From positions 28,971 to 92,970 of the IMG/VR virus record IMGVR_UViG_3300042691_019444: a stretch of DNA of 64,000 bases; one strand, given 5' to 3'. Made by a program: the position numbers and the translations under genes. This DNA is from a virus. Within the stretch, counting starts at the first letter, position 1; each line of letters begins with the position of its first letter. The notes beneath the pieces were generated by a model. That model saw only the letters and a list, made by a program, of their open reading frames with translations. It ran no database searches and was not told the DNA's origin. Positions 16,316-25,157 of the stretch are shown here, in pieces.

Positions 16316-16905
16316 GCCCCCCTAGGTGGTTGACTAAGTTCCCATATAGGGGTGTCGGCATATGTTCGTGGTGCGGTAAGGCCACCCCACCGAAACGACG
16401 ATACTGGTGTTCAAAGGAATGTGTTGAAGAGTGGATGATCCGTAGCAATGCCACGAGCCTACGTAGGGCAACGTTCGAACGGGACAGGGGCGTGTGCGCA
16501 TTGTGCGGGGTCGACACAGAGGCAGTACACAACGAGCTAACCAAACTCTACTACGATGCCCTAGCGAGGCAAGTAGGGGCAGGAACGTATCATGCCAGTC
16601 ATGCCCTAGCTAAGCGCATTCCCGACTCAGACCCCTACAGGGTTCGGATGCGTGAGTTGGGTAGTCCTAAGTGGATGAAGCGCTCTCTGTGGGAGGCCGA
16701 TCATATTCAGACGGTTGTGGAGGGTGGCGGGGGTTGTGGGTTGGAGAACATTCGCACGTTGTGTTGGAAGTGTCATGCTGCGGAGACGGCTAAGCTACAT
16801 GCCCGTCTGAAGGAGTTTCGTAGGCATTGCCCTCCTGATGTGGAGGCGTGGTTGGATGAACTAGGTACCGCAACACGTGTTGCGGCAGATAAGGAGGCCC
16901 CATGA
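16312..16905 (+). CDS. HNH endonuclease
   Basis: The protein has 197 residues. A first pair of Cys pairs (CSWC, CSKEC, residues 18-37) precedes CALC (about 62-65). The HNH core is LWEADHIQTVVEGGG, then GLENIRTLCWKCHAAETAKL (about 128-163), with the catalytic DH and a CWKC zinc pair. HNH nucleases of this McrA-like type nick or cut DNA; phage copies may assist packaging or act as free-standing homing enzymes. Palindrome copy 8 lies in frame near the C terminus and reads GTATRVAAD, so the site overlaps coding sequence. Confidence 0.88.
   Translation: MSPPRWLTKFPYRGVGICSWCGKATPPKRRYWCSKECVEEWMIRSNATSLRRATFERDRGVCALCGVDTEAVHNELTKLYYDALARQVGAGTYHASHALAKRIPDSDPYRVRMRELGSPKWMKRSLWEADHIQTVVEGGGGCGLENIRTLCWKCHAAETAKLHARLKEFRRHCPPDVEAWLDELGTATRVAADKEAP
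16868..16885. repeat. 18-bp dispersed palindrome, copy 8 (perfect, inside a gene)
   Basis: It is in frame in the last 13 codons of the HNH gene, read as ATRVA, and 17 bases before the next ATG. Confidence 0.95.
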
Positions 16906-17267
16906 AGTGCAGTATGATCGTTCCGAGTGAAGTAGTGGCCGAACACTTACACGCTCGCGCGTGTGCGTGGGTGAAACGTCTATTGGAGAAGTGTGAGGTA
17001 CAGGACGGGAAGGTCGTTATACCAGAGGAGCTAGTTAGGTCACTAAGCAATGCCGGGAAGGATTACCAACAACTAAACCCCATAGACCGATCCATTCTGC
17101 GGTATGAGGCTATGATGCTGATGCTGGCAATCACAAGGCCAGAGTGGCACGGGCGTAAGTTGGTACGGTGTGGGGAGTGCAGTAGGCGCGTCAATGGTGT
17201 ATGTGAAAACCATGGGTCCGAATGTGATGCGGACTGGGGTTGTGTGGAAGGATTGGAGGCACAATGA
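16902..17267 (+). CDS. Hypothetical protein, 121 aa
   Basis: This is a helical N-terminal part plus a C-terminal cysteine cluster (CGEC, C-ENHGSEC, C) that probably binds zinc. It overlaps the HNH gene and the following ParB-like gene by ATGA, placing it just before the modification-type cassette. Confidence 0.68.
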   Translation: MKCSMIVPSEVVAEHLHARACAWVKRLLEKCEVQDGKVVIPEELVRSLSNAGKDYQQLNPIDRSILRYEAMMLMLAITRPEWHGRKLVRCGECSRRVNGVCENHGSECDADWGCVEGLEAQ

Positions 17268-17998
17268 AGAAGGCAAAGTCTGATAAGCAAATCGTCGGGA
17301 CCGTTGAGCATGTTGGCATCGATACGTTGAAGCCCAACAAGTGGAACCCAAATAAGATGACTACCCGCAAGATGGATAGTCTGAAACAAGGACTGATGGA
17401 GGAGGGTTGGCTATCGTCTCAGACGTTGCTGGTGTGGGGTACCGATAAGGACGGAGTTGCCCACAACGTCATTATTGATGGTGAGCATAGGTGGCGGGCA
17501 GCGAAGGCTTGTGGGTTCAAACAGGCTCCTATTGTGGTGCTGAACAACATCACTGAGATGGAGGCAAAACGGCTAACCATCAAGCTCAATCAACGACGTG
17601 GTGAGTTTGACAGTACGATGCTTGGAGACCTGTTGAAAGAGGTTGCACGCGAGACGGATGCAGCGCTGTCGCTGGGCTTTGAGGATGACTATGTGAGCAA
17701 GCTCATTGCATCTACGGATAAGACCGTAAGTGCGGCAGTATCGGCAGCAACTCCTCCCCCTGCACCGCCACCCCCTCCTGCTCCACCGCCACCTCCTCCA
17801 ACTAAGGTGGACGGCATCAAGGGCGTACAACCAAACACCCGCATTCCGGTCGTCTTCTACATGGATTCAGATGAGGATGCGACTTTGGTGCGTGAAGTGT
17901 TTGCGCACGCTCAACGGCAATTCGAGTCTGACAGTAAGTTGCTGTTGAGTGCCGCCAAGTACATCAAGGCCAATCCGACCGCTATTCCAAAGGGGTAA
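17264..17998 (+). CDS. ParB/Srx-fold protein 1
   Basis: The protein has 244 residues. The N-terminal 120 residues match the ParB N-terminal (ParB/sulfiredoxin) fold: IDTLKPNKWNPNKM, QTLLVWG, then IIDGEHRWRAAKACG, the ParB box II nucleotide-binding motif (ParB proteins use CTP here). A proline-rich linker (PPPAPPPPPAPPPPPP, about residues 162-180) leads to a small C-terminal domain with IPVVFYMDSDED. No helix-turn-helix for DNA binding is evident. It opens a seven-gene run that ends with a second ParB-fold gene. In phages such proteins often accompany methyltransferases or base-modification genes. Confidence 0.85.
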   Translation: MKKAKSDKQIVGTVEHVGIDTLKPNKWNPNKMTTRKMDSLKQGLMEEGWLSSQTLLVWGTDKDGVAHNVIIDGEHRWRAAKACGFKQAPIVVLNNITEMEAKRLTIKLNQRRGEFDSTMLGDLLKEVARETDAALSLGFEDDYVSKLIASTDKTVSAAVSAATPPPAPPPPPAPPPPPPTKVDGIKGVQPNTRIPVVFYMDSDEDATLVREVFAHAQRQFESDSKLLLSAAKYIKANPTAIPKG

Positions 17999-18000
17999 TG

Positions 18001-19335
18001 ATGAAACGCGTAATGCCGGACGGCTCCAGTATCGACATGACCTATAAGTCCCCCCGCGTTAGTGGGGAGATTTATGAATGTGGGTTGCCCCTTACGTTTG
18101 ACCAGTACAGCTATTGCGAATTCAGGTGCGCATACTGTTTCGCATTCAGTACTAAGTCGGTGAATATGGGGGGCAGTAAGGAGAAGAGTCTAAGTCGATA
18201 CGACTACCCGCTTACGTGCGTTGATGTGGAACGGGTAAAGTCCCTGTTCCTGAAGCGCACAACCAGTGAGAAGGGTGTTGTGCCGATGATACAGAACCTC
18301 ATGGCAAAGCGGGCCCCCTTCCATTGGGGAGGGCTATGTGATCCGTTCGACGGCCATGAGGAGAGGTATCAGGTAGGGTTGGAGCTGCTCCGGTTCTTGC
18401 GCGCCATGAACTACCCGACGGTGTTGTGTACTAAGGGTGTGTTGATGACCCGAGACCCATGGCGTAGCGTGCTGATGCAGAGTAACTTTCGGTTCCAGCA
18501 AAGCATCATTACTCAGGACCCTGTGAAGGTGGCAGTAGTGGATGCAGGGTGCCCTGATGCGGAAGCTAGGTTTGAGGCTATGCGCGTACTTGCGCGCGAG
18601 ATGGGCCTCATTACGACGTTGCGGTTACGGCCCATCATACCGGGCATCGTTACGCCTAAGGACTGCGTGGAACTTATCAGGCGTGCTCACGCGTGTGGGG
18701 CAGTAGGTGTGAGTACGGAGTTCTTCTGCGTTGAGGCACGGGGGGAACATAATCGAGAGCGGTATGCGCCGATGAATGAGGTGGCGGGCATTGACATCTT
18801 TGACTTCTACCGTAAGAACTCACCAGGCCAGAGCGGATACTTGCGCCTAAACCCTGAGGTGAAGAATCCGTACTTCGACGCCATGGAGTCGACCGCTAAG
18901 TCGTTGGGGATGCGGTTTGCCATCAGTGACTTCCATGGCAAGGAGCGGAATAACTGCACTACATGCTGTGCGGTTTACTGGGATGATGAGACCCAATTGG
19001 GAGGCAATGCTGAAGGGCCCTTTATCAACTACGGTACACTCACGCGCGGCATCCAATTGGCATCCCGTACGGGATTCGTGTCGTTTGGGGATGTGGCTGA
19101 ATCGCTCGATTGGGCCGAGCATATTGTGGATAGTAACTTTCAGGGGTACATGTGCTCGAACCTGGAGCGTAGCCGCAACCGCAATAAGACGTTGAAGGAC
19201 GCCCTACAGGGGGAATGGAATGACCCCAATAACAGCAAGTCCCCTCACCGCTACACGTACGGCCAACTGAAGCCCATACGGGTGAATGATGCCGGGGATG
19301 TGGTGTATCAGTGGGTAGGTAGGAAACCAACCTAG
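18001..19335 (+). CDS. Radical SAM protein 1 (SPL-like)
   Basis: The protein has 444 residues. The CX3CX2C cluster motif CEFRCAYC (Cys39, 43, 46) binds the 4Fe-4S cluster that splits SAM into a 5'-deoxyadenosyl radical. Downstream, PFHWGGLCDPFDGHEE resembles the conserved DP segment of the spore photoproduct lyase/Rv2578c-like branch, which acts on DNA or nucleotides in known cases. A late CTTCC group (about residue 320) could hold another cluster. Two adjacent ATGs (17998, 18001) are possible; the second has better spacing from AAGGGG. It is tightly placed after ParB-like protein 1. The exact reaction is unknown. Confidence 0.85.
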   Translation: MKRVMPDGSSIDMTYKSPRVSGEIYECGLPLTFDQYSYCEFRCAYCFAFSTKSVNMGGSKEKSLSRYDYPLTCVDVERVKSLFLKRTTSEKGVVPMIQNLMAKRAPFHWGGLCDPFDGHEERYQVGLELLRFLRAMNYPTVLCTKGVLMTRDPWRSVLMQSNFRFQQSIITQDPVKVAVVDAGCPDAEARFEAMRVLAREMGLITTLRLRPIIPGIVTPKDCVELIRRAHACGAVGVSTEFFCVEARGEHNRERYAPMNEVAGIDIFDFYRKNSPGQSGYLRLNPEVKNPYFDAMESTAKSLGMRFAISDFHGKERNNCTTCCAVYWDDETQLGGNAEGPFINYGTLTRGIQLASRTGFVSFGDVAESLDWAEHIVDSNFQGYMCSNLERSRNRNKTLKDALQGEWNDPNNSKSPHRYTYGQLKPIRVNDAGDVVYQWVGRKPT

Positions 19336-19336
19336 A

Positions 19337-19354
19337 CCGCAACACGTGTTGCGG
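19337..19354. repeat. 18-bp dispersed palindrome, copy 9 (perfect)
   Basis: It lies in the only gap inside the ParB/radical SAM cassette, 11 bases before the glycosyltransferase ATG. Confidence 0.95.
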
Positions 19355-19365
19355 TGGAGTGGCAG

Positions 19366-20367
19366 ATGAGCATTATCAACCTGTTCTTTCTGGTACCTCC
19401 GTCGCAGCTTGGCGGTTGTACGTCGTTCACCCTGCATCTGTACCATGCGCTTATCAACCTAGGGCACACCCCTAGGTTGTGCCGCATTACGGACACTGAC
19501 AAAATCAAGGCCAGTAAGTTTCCGTATGGACTTGAGATATGGAATGTTCCGCTTGAGTACGCATTGAACTTAGTTGGCAATGAGCCTGCCCTAATCACGT
19601 ACTGCTTCTGGAAGAAGTATGCTGTGCATGCCGAACCGCTGATAAGGGCCGGAGTACCAATGGTGGTGCATGACCCCGCCGAGTTTCATTCGGATGAGTT
19701 GGAGTTGTTCAAACGGTTGCGGTATCGCCCAATAGTTATACGGGACCGCAACGTGAGGGGACTAAAGGCGTTAGGTGTGGAGTCTACGTACATTCCACAC
19801 CCGTACGCCACATCTCCTACTGTGCCGATGCCTAAGGTCTACAGAGCCTTATGCTTGGCAAGGGTGGACTTTAGGAAACGCACTCACTGGATAGTGACCG
19901 CCAACAAGGCGTTGAGCGAATCGAAGCAATGCCACCTATACGGGGAGGTGAATCGTATTTACGAATATCACCAACTACGCAAGGAACATCCTGATTGGAA
20001 GCAGTGGTATCACGGGCAATTCCCCGACAGGTTGGGGGCTGCGGTGGAGTTGTTTGGTGGGGCTGAGTATGCTGTGGACCTAACTCACATTCAGGGAGAC
20101 GGGGGTGGCACGCAGTACACATTCTTTGAGGCGTGGAATGCCGGCATCCCGTTGGTACTGAACAGGGCATGGGAAACCGGGGTAACCGATGAGGTTAGGG
20201 ACGGAGATAGTTGTGTGATGGTAAACAATGCCGATGAGTTGGTTGAGGTATTGAATACCAATCCTAAGAACTTCGCTGGAATAGTTGAGGGGGGCACACG
20301 CATAATGCACGCACACGGCAATGACGTTGCGATGCTGTATGCAGAACAAGCCATTAGGAGGCCATAA
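19366..20367 (+). CDS. GT-B fold glycosyltransferase
   Basis: The protein has 333 residues and resembles GT4/GT1-type retaining glycosyltransferases. An N-terminal GGCTSFTLHLYHAL region forms the first Rossmann-like domain. The C-terminal domain has LARVDFRKRTHWIVTA and the donor-binding segment GGGTQYTFFEAWNAGIPLVL with the conserved Glu. These enzymes move a sugar from a nucleotide sugar to an acceptor. The ATG at 19366 is preferred to the GTG inside the palindrome. The acceptor could be modified DNA, a virion protein or a host glycan; the cassette context does not decide. Confidence 0.8.
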   Translation: MSIINLFFLVPPSQLGGCTSFTLHLYHALINLGHTPRLCRITDTDKIKASKFPYGLEIWNVPLEYALNLVGNEPALITYCFWKKYAVHAEPLIRAGVPMVVHDPAEFHSDELELFKRLRYRPIVIRDRNVRGLKALGVESTYIPHPYATSPTVPMPKVYRALCLARVDFRKRTHWIVTANKALSESKQCHLYGEVNRIYEYHQLRKEHPDWKQWYHGQFPDRLGAAVELFGGAEYAVDLTHIQGDGGGTQYTFFEAWNAGIPLVLNRAWETGVTDEVRDGDSCVMVNNADELVEVLNTNPKNFAGIVEGGTRIMHAHGNDVAMLYAEQAIRRP

Positions 20368-21137
20368 TGCTGATCGATATCGGAATTGGTAAGAAGGTGT
20401 TTGTGGGGGTTGTCAGTCATGCTCGCCCGGACAATGTTGCTAAGATGAGAGAGCTAGTTGGCGACGCAACGTGGTTCGTTGGAATTGGAGAGAGTAAGGC
20501 ATACAAGGCAGCGGGGGCGGTTCATGTGGTGGAGAGTGGTCCCTTGTGCCGTAGTCGTAATGCCATCATCGACAATGCGGGCGCGAAGGCTGCTGATTAT
20601 TGTGTGGAGTTGAGTGACGATCTGACCAAAGTACAGATTGCAGTATCAACACCTAAGAAGCTAGCGGCTCAAGACTCCGACTTTCAAACCGTAACCAGAA
20701 TGGTGATTGAAGGGATGCTGGCGGTTGGGGCTAAGTTGGGCGGGGCTGCCCCTACTTCCAATCCGTTCTATTCAAATGTGGATGCCCCAATTCATAAGTC
20801 CTCATTCATCGTTGGGGACTTCATCGTAATCGATACGTCGTGCGGGCTTAGGTTCTCCGAAGAAATGACCCTCAAGGAAGACTACGACTATACGATGCAG
20901 CACATTTACACGTTCGGGTGTGTTGCCCGTAGGGATGATGTGTTGATGACATTCCTACATCGTAAGAACAAGGGGGGTGCCGTAGAGGTGAGAACGCCTC
21001 AGTTGGAGCAGGATAACATCGCGTATCTGAAGACGCGTTGGCCTGACTGCATTGTTGATAACCCGAGACGCCCCAATGAGATTCTGTTGAAGCTCCCCAA
21101 GTATCTCAATCAGGGGCGGGCATCGGTGTCGAAATGA
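20367..21137 (+). CDS. GT-A-like glycosyltransferase (possible TAGT/GREB1 type)
   Basis: The protein has 256 residues. The N terminus VVSHARPDNVAKMRELVG, then LCRSRNAIIDNAGAKAADY and the acidic ELSDDL (about residues 85-90), resemble a GT-A fold with a DxD-like metal site, like the TET-associated/GREB1-type glycosyltransferases found in phage base-modification operons. The acidic region MTLKEDYDYT may supply another conserved acid. The start overlaps the previous stop by one base. If the match holds, this gene favours a DNA-modifying role for the cassette. The assignment is tentative; it could be a glycosyltransferase of another family. Confidence 0.5.
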   Translation: MLIDIGIGKKVFVGVVSHARPDNVAKMRELVGDATWFVGIGESKAYKAAGAVHVVESGPLCRSRNAIIDNAGAKAADYCVELSDDLTKVQIAVSTPKKLAAQDSDFQTVTRMVIEGMLAVGAKLGGAAPTSNPFYSNVDAPIHKSSFIVGDFIVIDTSCGLRFSEEMTLKEDYDYTMQHIYTFGCVARRDDVLMTFLHRKNKGGAVEVRTPQLEQDNIAYLKTRWPDCIVDNPRRPNEILLKLPKYLNQGRASVSK

Positions 21138-21817
21138 AGGGGTTAGTGGTATCGGCTAAAGGCGCTGAGGAACGGGACCTAATTGAATACGATGGAGTAT
21201 TGGTTAGGAGGGATTGGGGGCCCGACATAGGTGTGTTGAAGGAATGGGCTCCAGTTTACCGGTGCTTGGAGTCGAGAATACCAGGGCACCGCGTGATGGA
21301 TATAGGTGGCAATATAGGCATGTTCAGTACTAAGGCATTGAAGTTAGGGGCTGAACATGTTGTGGCGTTTGAGCCAGAACCAGGGGCATTCAGTGTGTTG
21401 AGTGCCAATCTGATGGGGAAGAATGCGATTGCCTATAACGTGGCAGTAGGGGCAACCAATGGGACGGTCAGGTTGAGTGTATCGCCTAGCGGTAATGCCA
21501 CGTCAGCAACCACTATGGTGCATGTGAATAGGCGGCAATCGATCGAGGTACCCAAAGTTTCATTCCTTGAGATGGTTGAACAGTACAGGCCGACGTTTCT
21601 CAAGGTGGATTGTGAGGGGGCGGAACTTGAGTTTTTGGATGGTTATCGGATGCCCGCTTGCGTGAAGGTAGTGACTGCCGAGCTACATCGGGAATTTGCT
21701 GGTTGGGAGTCATTGTGTCAGCGGGTGATTGGGTCCTTCAGTGAGTGGACGGCAATAAAGAAGCCATTGTCGTATTCGTTCCACAGGTGTTGGCTCATAA
21801 ACTACGAGAGACCATGA
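21134..21817 (+). CDS. FkbM-family methyltransferase
   Basis: The protein has 227 residues. SAM-binding motif I VMDIGGNIGMFSTKAL, then VVAFEPEPGAFSVLSAN, and a downstream FLKVDCEGAELEFLDG are the standard landmarks of FkbM O-methyltransferases. The family methylates hydroxyls on sugars, polyketides and similar acceptors. Its place after two glycosyltransferase-type genes suggests that it caps an attached sugar or modifies the same product. ATGA overlaps on both sides tie it to the operon. Confidence 0.9.
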   Translation: MKGLVVSAKGAEERDLIEYDGVLVRRDWGPDIGVLKEWAPVYRCLESRIPGHRVMDIGGNIGMFSTKALKLGAEHVVAFEPEPGAFSVLSANLMGKNAIAYNVAVGATNGTVRLSVSPSGNATSATTMVHVNRRQSIEVPKVSFLEMVEQYRPTFLKVDCEGAELEFLDGYRMPACVKVVTAELHREFAGWESLCQRVIGSFSEWTAIKKPLSYSFHRCWLINYERP

Positions 21818-22740
21818 TTTACCAAACCAATCAGCCGTGGACTGTGCAGGTCGAACTAGTTGAGGGATGCAATAGGTTGTGCGCGTTCTGTGGCATAAAC
21901 GCTATACGGACACGACCAGGTGATTACAAGTACATGACCGTTGAGACGGCAACCAAAGTAGCGATTGAGCTGGGGGCAATCGCTCCTAAGTGCAAGATTC
22001 ATTTCGCAATGCATGGTGAGCCATTACAGCATCCACAATTCCATTCGATGGTCTCATTGTTCCGCACAATCCTACCTGAAGTTGAGATGATGGTAGTCAC
22101 GAATGGGCGTGTGATTATGAACGACCTACAGGGAGGGCTGAATCGGATATTCGAGGCTGGGATCGATATGGTGATGCTCGATACGTACGAGCCTGAGCGG
22201 GGGCGCCTACGCGCGGGTGTGGAGATACTGCGAGGCATTCTGGTCTCAGACTATTATGGTGATGTGGTGAAGGGTAATGCCCCGAACCCGTATATGAATC
22301 ATCACCGTAAGGTGCGTGGATACTTGTGCGTGATGGATGATATTGGGATTCGTAATGGTGAGCACCCTTCACGGAAACTACACAACCATTCCGGTTCAAA
22401 CCCGTTAGGAACTAAGGTCCAGTCTCCACTTCAGAAGACATGCACTAAACCGTTCCGTGAGATGAGTGTGAATTGGAATGGGGATGTGCGGTTGTGTTGC
22501 GAAGACTGGACTGGTGCCTATACGTGCGGCAATTTGAACGAGAGGTCTGCTGCCGATATTTGGTACGGCCCTGAATTCGAATCCGCGCGTACAATGCTTC
22601 AGAACAAGCGGCGTGATTTCGGAGCCTGTAAGGTATGTGATGCTAGTAGTGGGATGAGATGTGGATTGCTGCCGAAATACCCGTCAGTCAGTCCTGAAGT
22701 TGAGAGCATTGTTAGGAACACTGAGAAGGAGGCAAAATGA
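21814..22740 (+). CDS. Radical SAM/SPASM protein 2
   Basis: The protein has 308 residues. CNRLCAFC at residues 19-26 is the CX3CX2C radical SAM motif. The C terminus has cysteines spaced as in SPASM domains: CTKPF, then VRLCCEDW, YTCGN, and CKVC, ready to bind auxiliary 4Fe-4S clusters. SPASM enzymes often modify peptides or carry out dehydrogenation and C-C or C-S bond formation. The ATG at 21814 overlaps the FkbM stop, and longer starts lie inside that gene. With two radical SAM enzymes in one short operon, a multi-step modification is likely. Confidence 0.88.
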   Translation: MIYQTNQPWTVQVELVEGCNRLCAFCGINAIRTRPGDYKYMTVETATKVAIELGAIAPKCKIHFAMHGEPLQHPQFHSMVSLFRTILPEVEMMVVTNGRVIMNDLQGGLNRIFEAGIDMVMLDTYEPERGRLRAGVEILRGILVSDYYGDVVKGNAPNPYMNHHRKVRGYLCVMDDIGIRNGEHPSRKLHNHSGSNPLGTKVQSPLQKTCTKPFREMSVNWNGDVRLCCEDWTGAYTCGNLNERSAADIWYGPEFESARTMLQNKRRDFGACKVCDASSGMRCGLLPKYPSVSPEVESIVRNTEKEAK

Positions 22741-23474
22741 AACGAAGACTGCAAAGCACCGCAACACGTGTTGCGGTCAAACCCGGTACGGTGCACCCGG
22801 TTGAGTACGTTCCCTATAAGGACCTAAAGAAGTCCGATTACAACCCTCGCAAGATGCCAAAGGCAAAGCTGGAGCGACTAGCTACGAACATTGCATTGTT
22901 CGGGTTCGTTGAGAACGTAGTTGTACGGAAGGAGACGGGGGAGATTATTGGTGGGCATCAGCGCATTGCTGCGCTTGAGTTGTTGGCGTCGGGTAAGTTT
23001 ACGCCCAAGAATGCTGAAGGTAAGGAGATTGAATTCACACCCATCGTCAAGGTGCCAGTCATATACGTTGAGGGGTTGTCGGACTTTGACGTAAAGAATC
23101 TCAATCTCAGTCTGAACAGCATCAGTGGTGAGTGGGATTCCGATAAGCTGGGTACGCTTATCAATCAGATGGTCAGTGAGGTGGAGACCGCAATGGACAA
23201 CATTGCGAAGGATGCACTTGCATATCTGTCGCCCAGCGGGTTGTCCACCGATGAGCTGAATGCAATCATCAACAAGGAATCTGAGGACGGGTTGGCGCCT
23301 GAACGTACAACCGGTGTCCCCAAGCTAAACCTTGAGTTTACGTCGAAGGAACTTAGGGATGCATTCAAGGCGTTCGTTGGTGAGGAGAAGCAAGACGGGA
23401 TTCCGAGCGGGGACCTACTTGCTAAGCGGTTGGGAATTGAGGTTGTGAAGAAGCGGAAGTCGAAGCGTACCTAA
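22737..23474 (+). CDS. ParB/Srx-fold protein 2
   Basis: The protein has 245 residues. A ParB N-terminal domain is at about 20-140: VEYVPYKDLKKSDYNPRKM, VVRKETGEIIGGHQRIAALE (box II), and the LNSISGEWD pattern. The C-terminal part, with VPKLNLEFTSKELRDAFKAF, parallels that of ParB-like protein 1, so the two are probably distant paralogues. No DNA-binding HTH is evident. Palindrome copy 10 lies in frame at residues 8-13 (ATRVAV). It is the last gene of the cassette; a gap of about 230 bases follows. Confidence 0.85.
   Translation: MKRRLQSTATRVAVKPGTVHPVEYVPYKDLKKSDYNPRKMPKAKLERLATNIALFGFVENVVVRKETGEIIGGHQRIAALELLASGKFTPKNAEGKEIEFTPIVKVPVIYVEGLSDFDVKNLNLSLNSISGEWDSDKLGTLINQMVSEVETAMDNIAKDALAYLSPSGLSTDELNAIINKESEDGLAPERTTGVPKLNLEFTSKELRDAFKAFVGEEKQDGIPSGDLLAKRLGIEVVKKRKSKRT
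22759..22776. repeat. 18-bp dispersed palindrome, copy 10 (perfect, inside a gene)
   Basis: It is in frame near the N terminus of ParB-like protein 2, read as ATRVAV. Confidence 0.95.
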
Positions 23475-23706
23475 TTCGGCATCTCCACCGCTTAGTACCA
23501 AACTCCCTCCCCCGATCACAACAATCCGTCAACATACTAGGACGTTCAATACCGTGCTTTGAGCGCGGCATACGTAGTCCTATGCTCGCCAAGTAGACGG
23601 CTATTGCTAGGGCCAGAAGGTGGATTGCTGCGTTCATTAGTGGGTTGTACTAGGTACGGGCCCCTACCGCAACACGTGTTGCGGCATAACGCACGTGGAG
23701 GTTGTG
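23475..23706. other. Intergenic region after the ParB/radical SAM cassette
   Basis: This 232-base gap has no convincing + strand gene. It carries palindrome copy 11 near its right end. A minus-strand ORF across it was judged unlikely. No strong hairpin was seen. Confidence 0.6.
23667..23684. repeat. 18-bp dispersed palindrome, copy 11 (perfect)
   Basis: It is followed by CATAACGCACGTGGAGG, almost the same 3' context as copy 1. Confidence 0.95.
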
Positions 23707-24390
23707 ATGCGCTCACGTGTTATTGACTACAGGGCTGAGTTCGAAAGCACCAAACGCGAGCACGATGCAGTGTTGGACGAAGCATCGTTTGAGGTGGCAG
23801 GCATACGCGCAACCGCTGAAGGTGAGTTGAAACTACTGTGCGGGAAGTTGGGTATCCGGTACAGGGATGCCAATAAGTCCGATCATCCCGAAATTGCTCA
23901 CCATATGCGTGGGTTGGCAATCAAGACCAATAAGGTGTTCGATAGGGCCATCTGTAGGCGTAAGGCCCTACACCTATGGATGTGTGAATGTGCAAAGTTG
24001 GCCGAGTTGAAGTGTGGGGACAATCCTGGTTTGCTGCTCATGTATGACTCGATTTCGGTTAGTAGTTATTCGACGCAGGGATTCGGAGCCGCTACCTACG
24101 CGTCCGGATATGCAACGTTGGTTGCGTGGCAGTTGAAACAGATATGCGATTGGTTAGTGGTTGAGGTGATATGCAACCAACTAGACCGGTCGTACGACGT
24201 AATGGTTGGGGTTGAGTCGAAGTTGGACGTTGAGATTCTGAAGCTGAAACCAACCGCTATCACGTTGCGTGAGTGGCTGAAGAAGTGTTGGGCGGTAGGT
24301 TGCAATCCTAGGGTGTTCAATCCGTACTTGCCGCACGGCATAGAGGCGAAGCTGGGATTAGACTACTTTGGAGGTGAAATCAATGGGTAA
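23707..24390 (+). CDS. Hypothetical protein, 227 aa
   Basis: This soluble, mainly helical protein has no recognised family. GTGGAGG precedes the ATG at 23707. It overlaps the next gene by 8 bases. It starts the unit downstream of the modification-type cassette but shows no domain linked to it. Confidence 0.68.
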   Translation: MRSRVIDYRAEFESTKREHDAVLDEASFEVAGIRATAEGELKLLCGKLGIRYRDANKSDHPEIAHHMRGLAIKTNKVFDRAICRRKALHLWMCECAKLAELKCGDNPGLLLMYDSISVSSYSTQGFGAATYASGYATLVAWQLKQICDWLVVEVICNQLDRSYDVMVGVESKLDVEILKLKPTAITLREWLKKCWAVGCNPRVFNPYLPHGIEAKLGLDYFGGEING

Positions 24391-25156
24391 TTGGGTTGAA
24401 TCCATATGTGCCAATTGTGGAAACCCGTATGAGCGACAAAGCCTATATGGGCAAGTTCATAAGGTGCGGATGCGCGTACGCGTAAGGGGGACTTCGCCCC
24501 GAACTATCACACGTAATGCGCACGTGTCGTTCTGCCCCCTATGTTTGGAGAAGCGTAAGTGTCGGGTGTGCGGGGTTAGGTTTGAGAGGTACCCACATCC
24601 CAAATATCCAATCAAGTATGTGTGTCATAAGGACGAGACAGTGACTAAGCGGTATGCGCGTGAGTATGAGCCTATGAGGGTATGCCCGTCCTGTTACCGA
24701 ATGAGCAAGTGCAAGCAATGCGGGTGGAAGTTCGACTATAAGAAGGCCGGATACGTTAGGCGCCCACCATTGTGTCCTTCGTGCAAGGCTGAGCGGCGGA
24801 AACAGATGTGTTACGTGTATGTGAAACGGTACCGCAATGCTCATCCGGATCGTGCACGCGCCATAGAACGAAACACACAAGCCAAGAAAGCATTGCGATT
24901 CAAGACTGATCCTACCTACAGGGAGCACGTACGTGCGCGCCAGCGCGAATGGGCGAAGCGCGATCGGGTAAAGAAACGGACCCTGAAGACCCTAATTGAG
25001 TCGACGTGTCTGAACACTCCAATTGGGTTACTACGTGATAGGCGTTATGATTGTATGCACTACAATGCGAGGCTGTCTCGCGTTGTGAAGGAGAGACCAC
25101 ACGCATCTAACGTATGCCCCGAAGGATGTAAGTTCTACCGCAAAGGGAGAGGCTAA
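24383..25156 (+). CDS. Multi-zinc-finger protein, 257 aa
   Basis: Seven Cys pairs are visible (CANC, CPLC, CRVC, CPSC, CKQC, CPSC, and a late C-CPEGC), giving at least three treble-clef or ribbon zinc sites in the first 140 residues. A strongly basic helical part (about 150-215) follows. The combination suits nucleic-acid binding. No exact family is recognised. Confidence 0.7.
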   Translation: MGNWVESICANCGNPYERQSLYGQVHKVRMRVRVRGTSPRTITRNAHVSFCPLCLEKRKCRVCGVRFERYPHPKYPIKYVCHKDETVTKRYAREYEPMRVCPSCYRMSKCKQCGWKFDYKKAGYVRRPPLCPSCKAERRKQMCYVYVKRYRNAHPDRARAIERNTQAKKALRFKTDPTYREHVRARQREWAKRDRVKKRTLKTLIESTCLNTPIGLLRDRRYDCMHYNARLSRVVKERPHASNVCPEGCKFYRKGRG

Positions 25157-25157
25157 G

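Noticed and set aside
23422-23637. A minus-strand ORF with a hydrophobic N terminus in the gap after ParB-like protein 2
   Set aside because: It overlaps the end of the ParB-like gene, has no ribosome site, and the only minus-strand gene accepted elsewhere has one. A short membrane peptide cannot be fully excluded.
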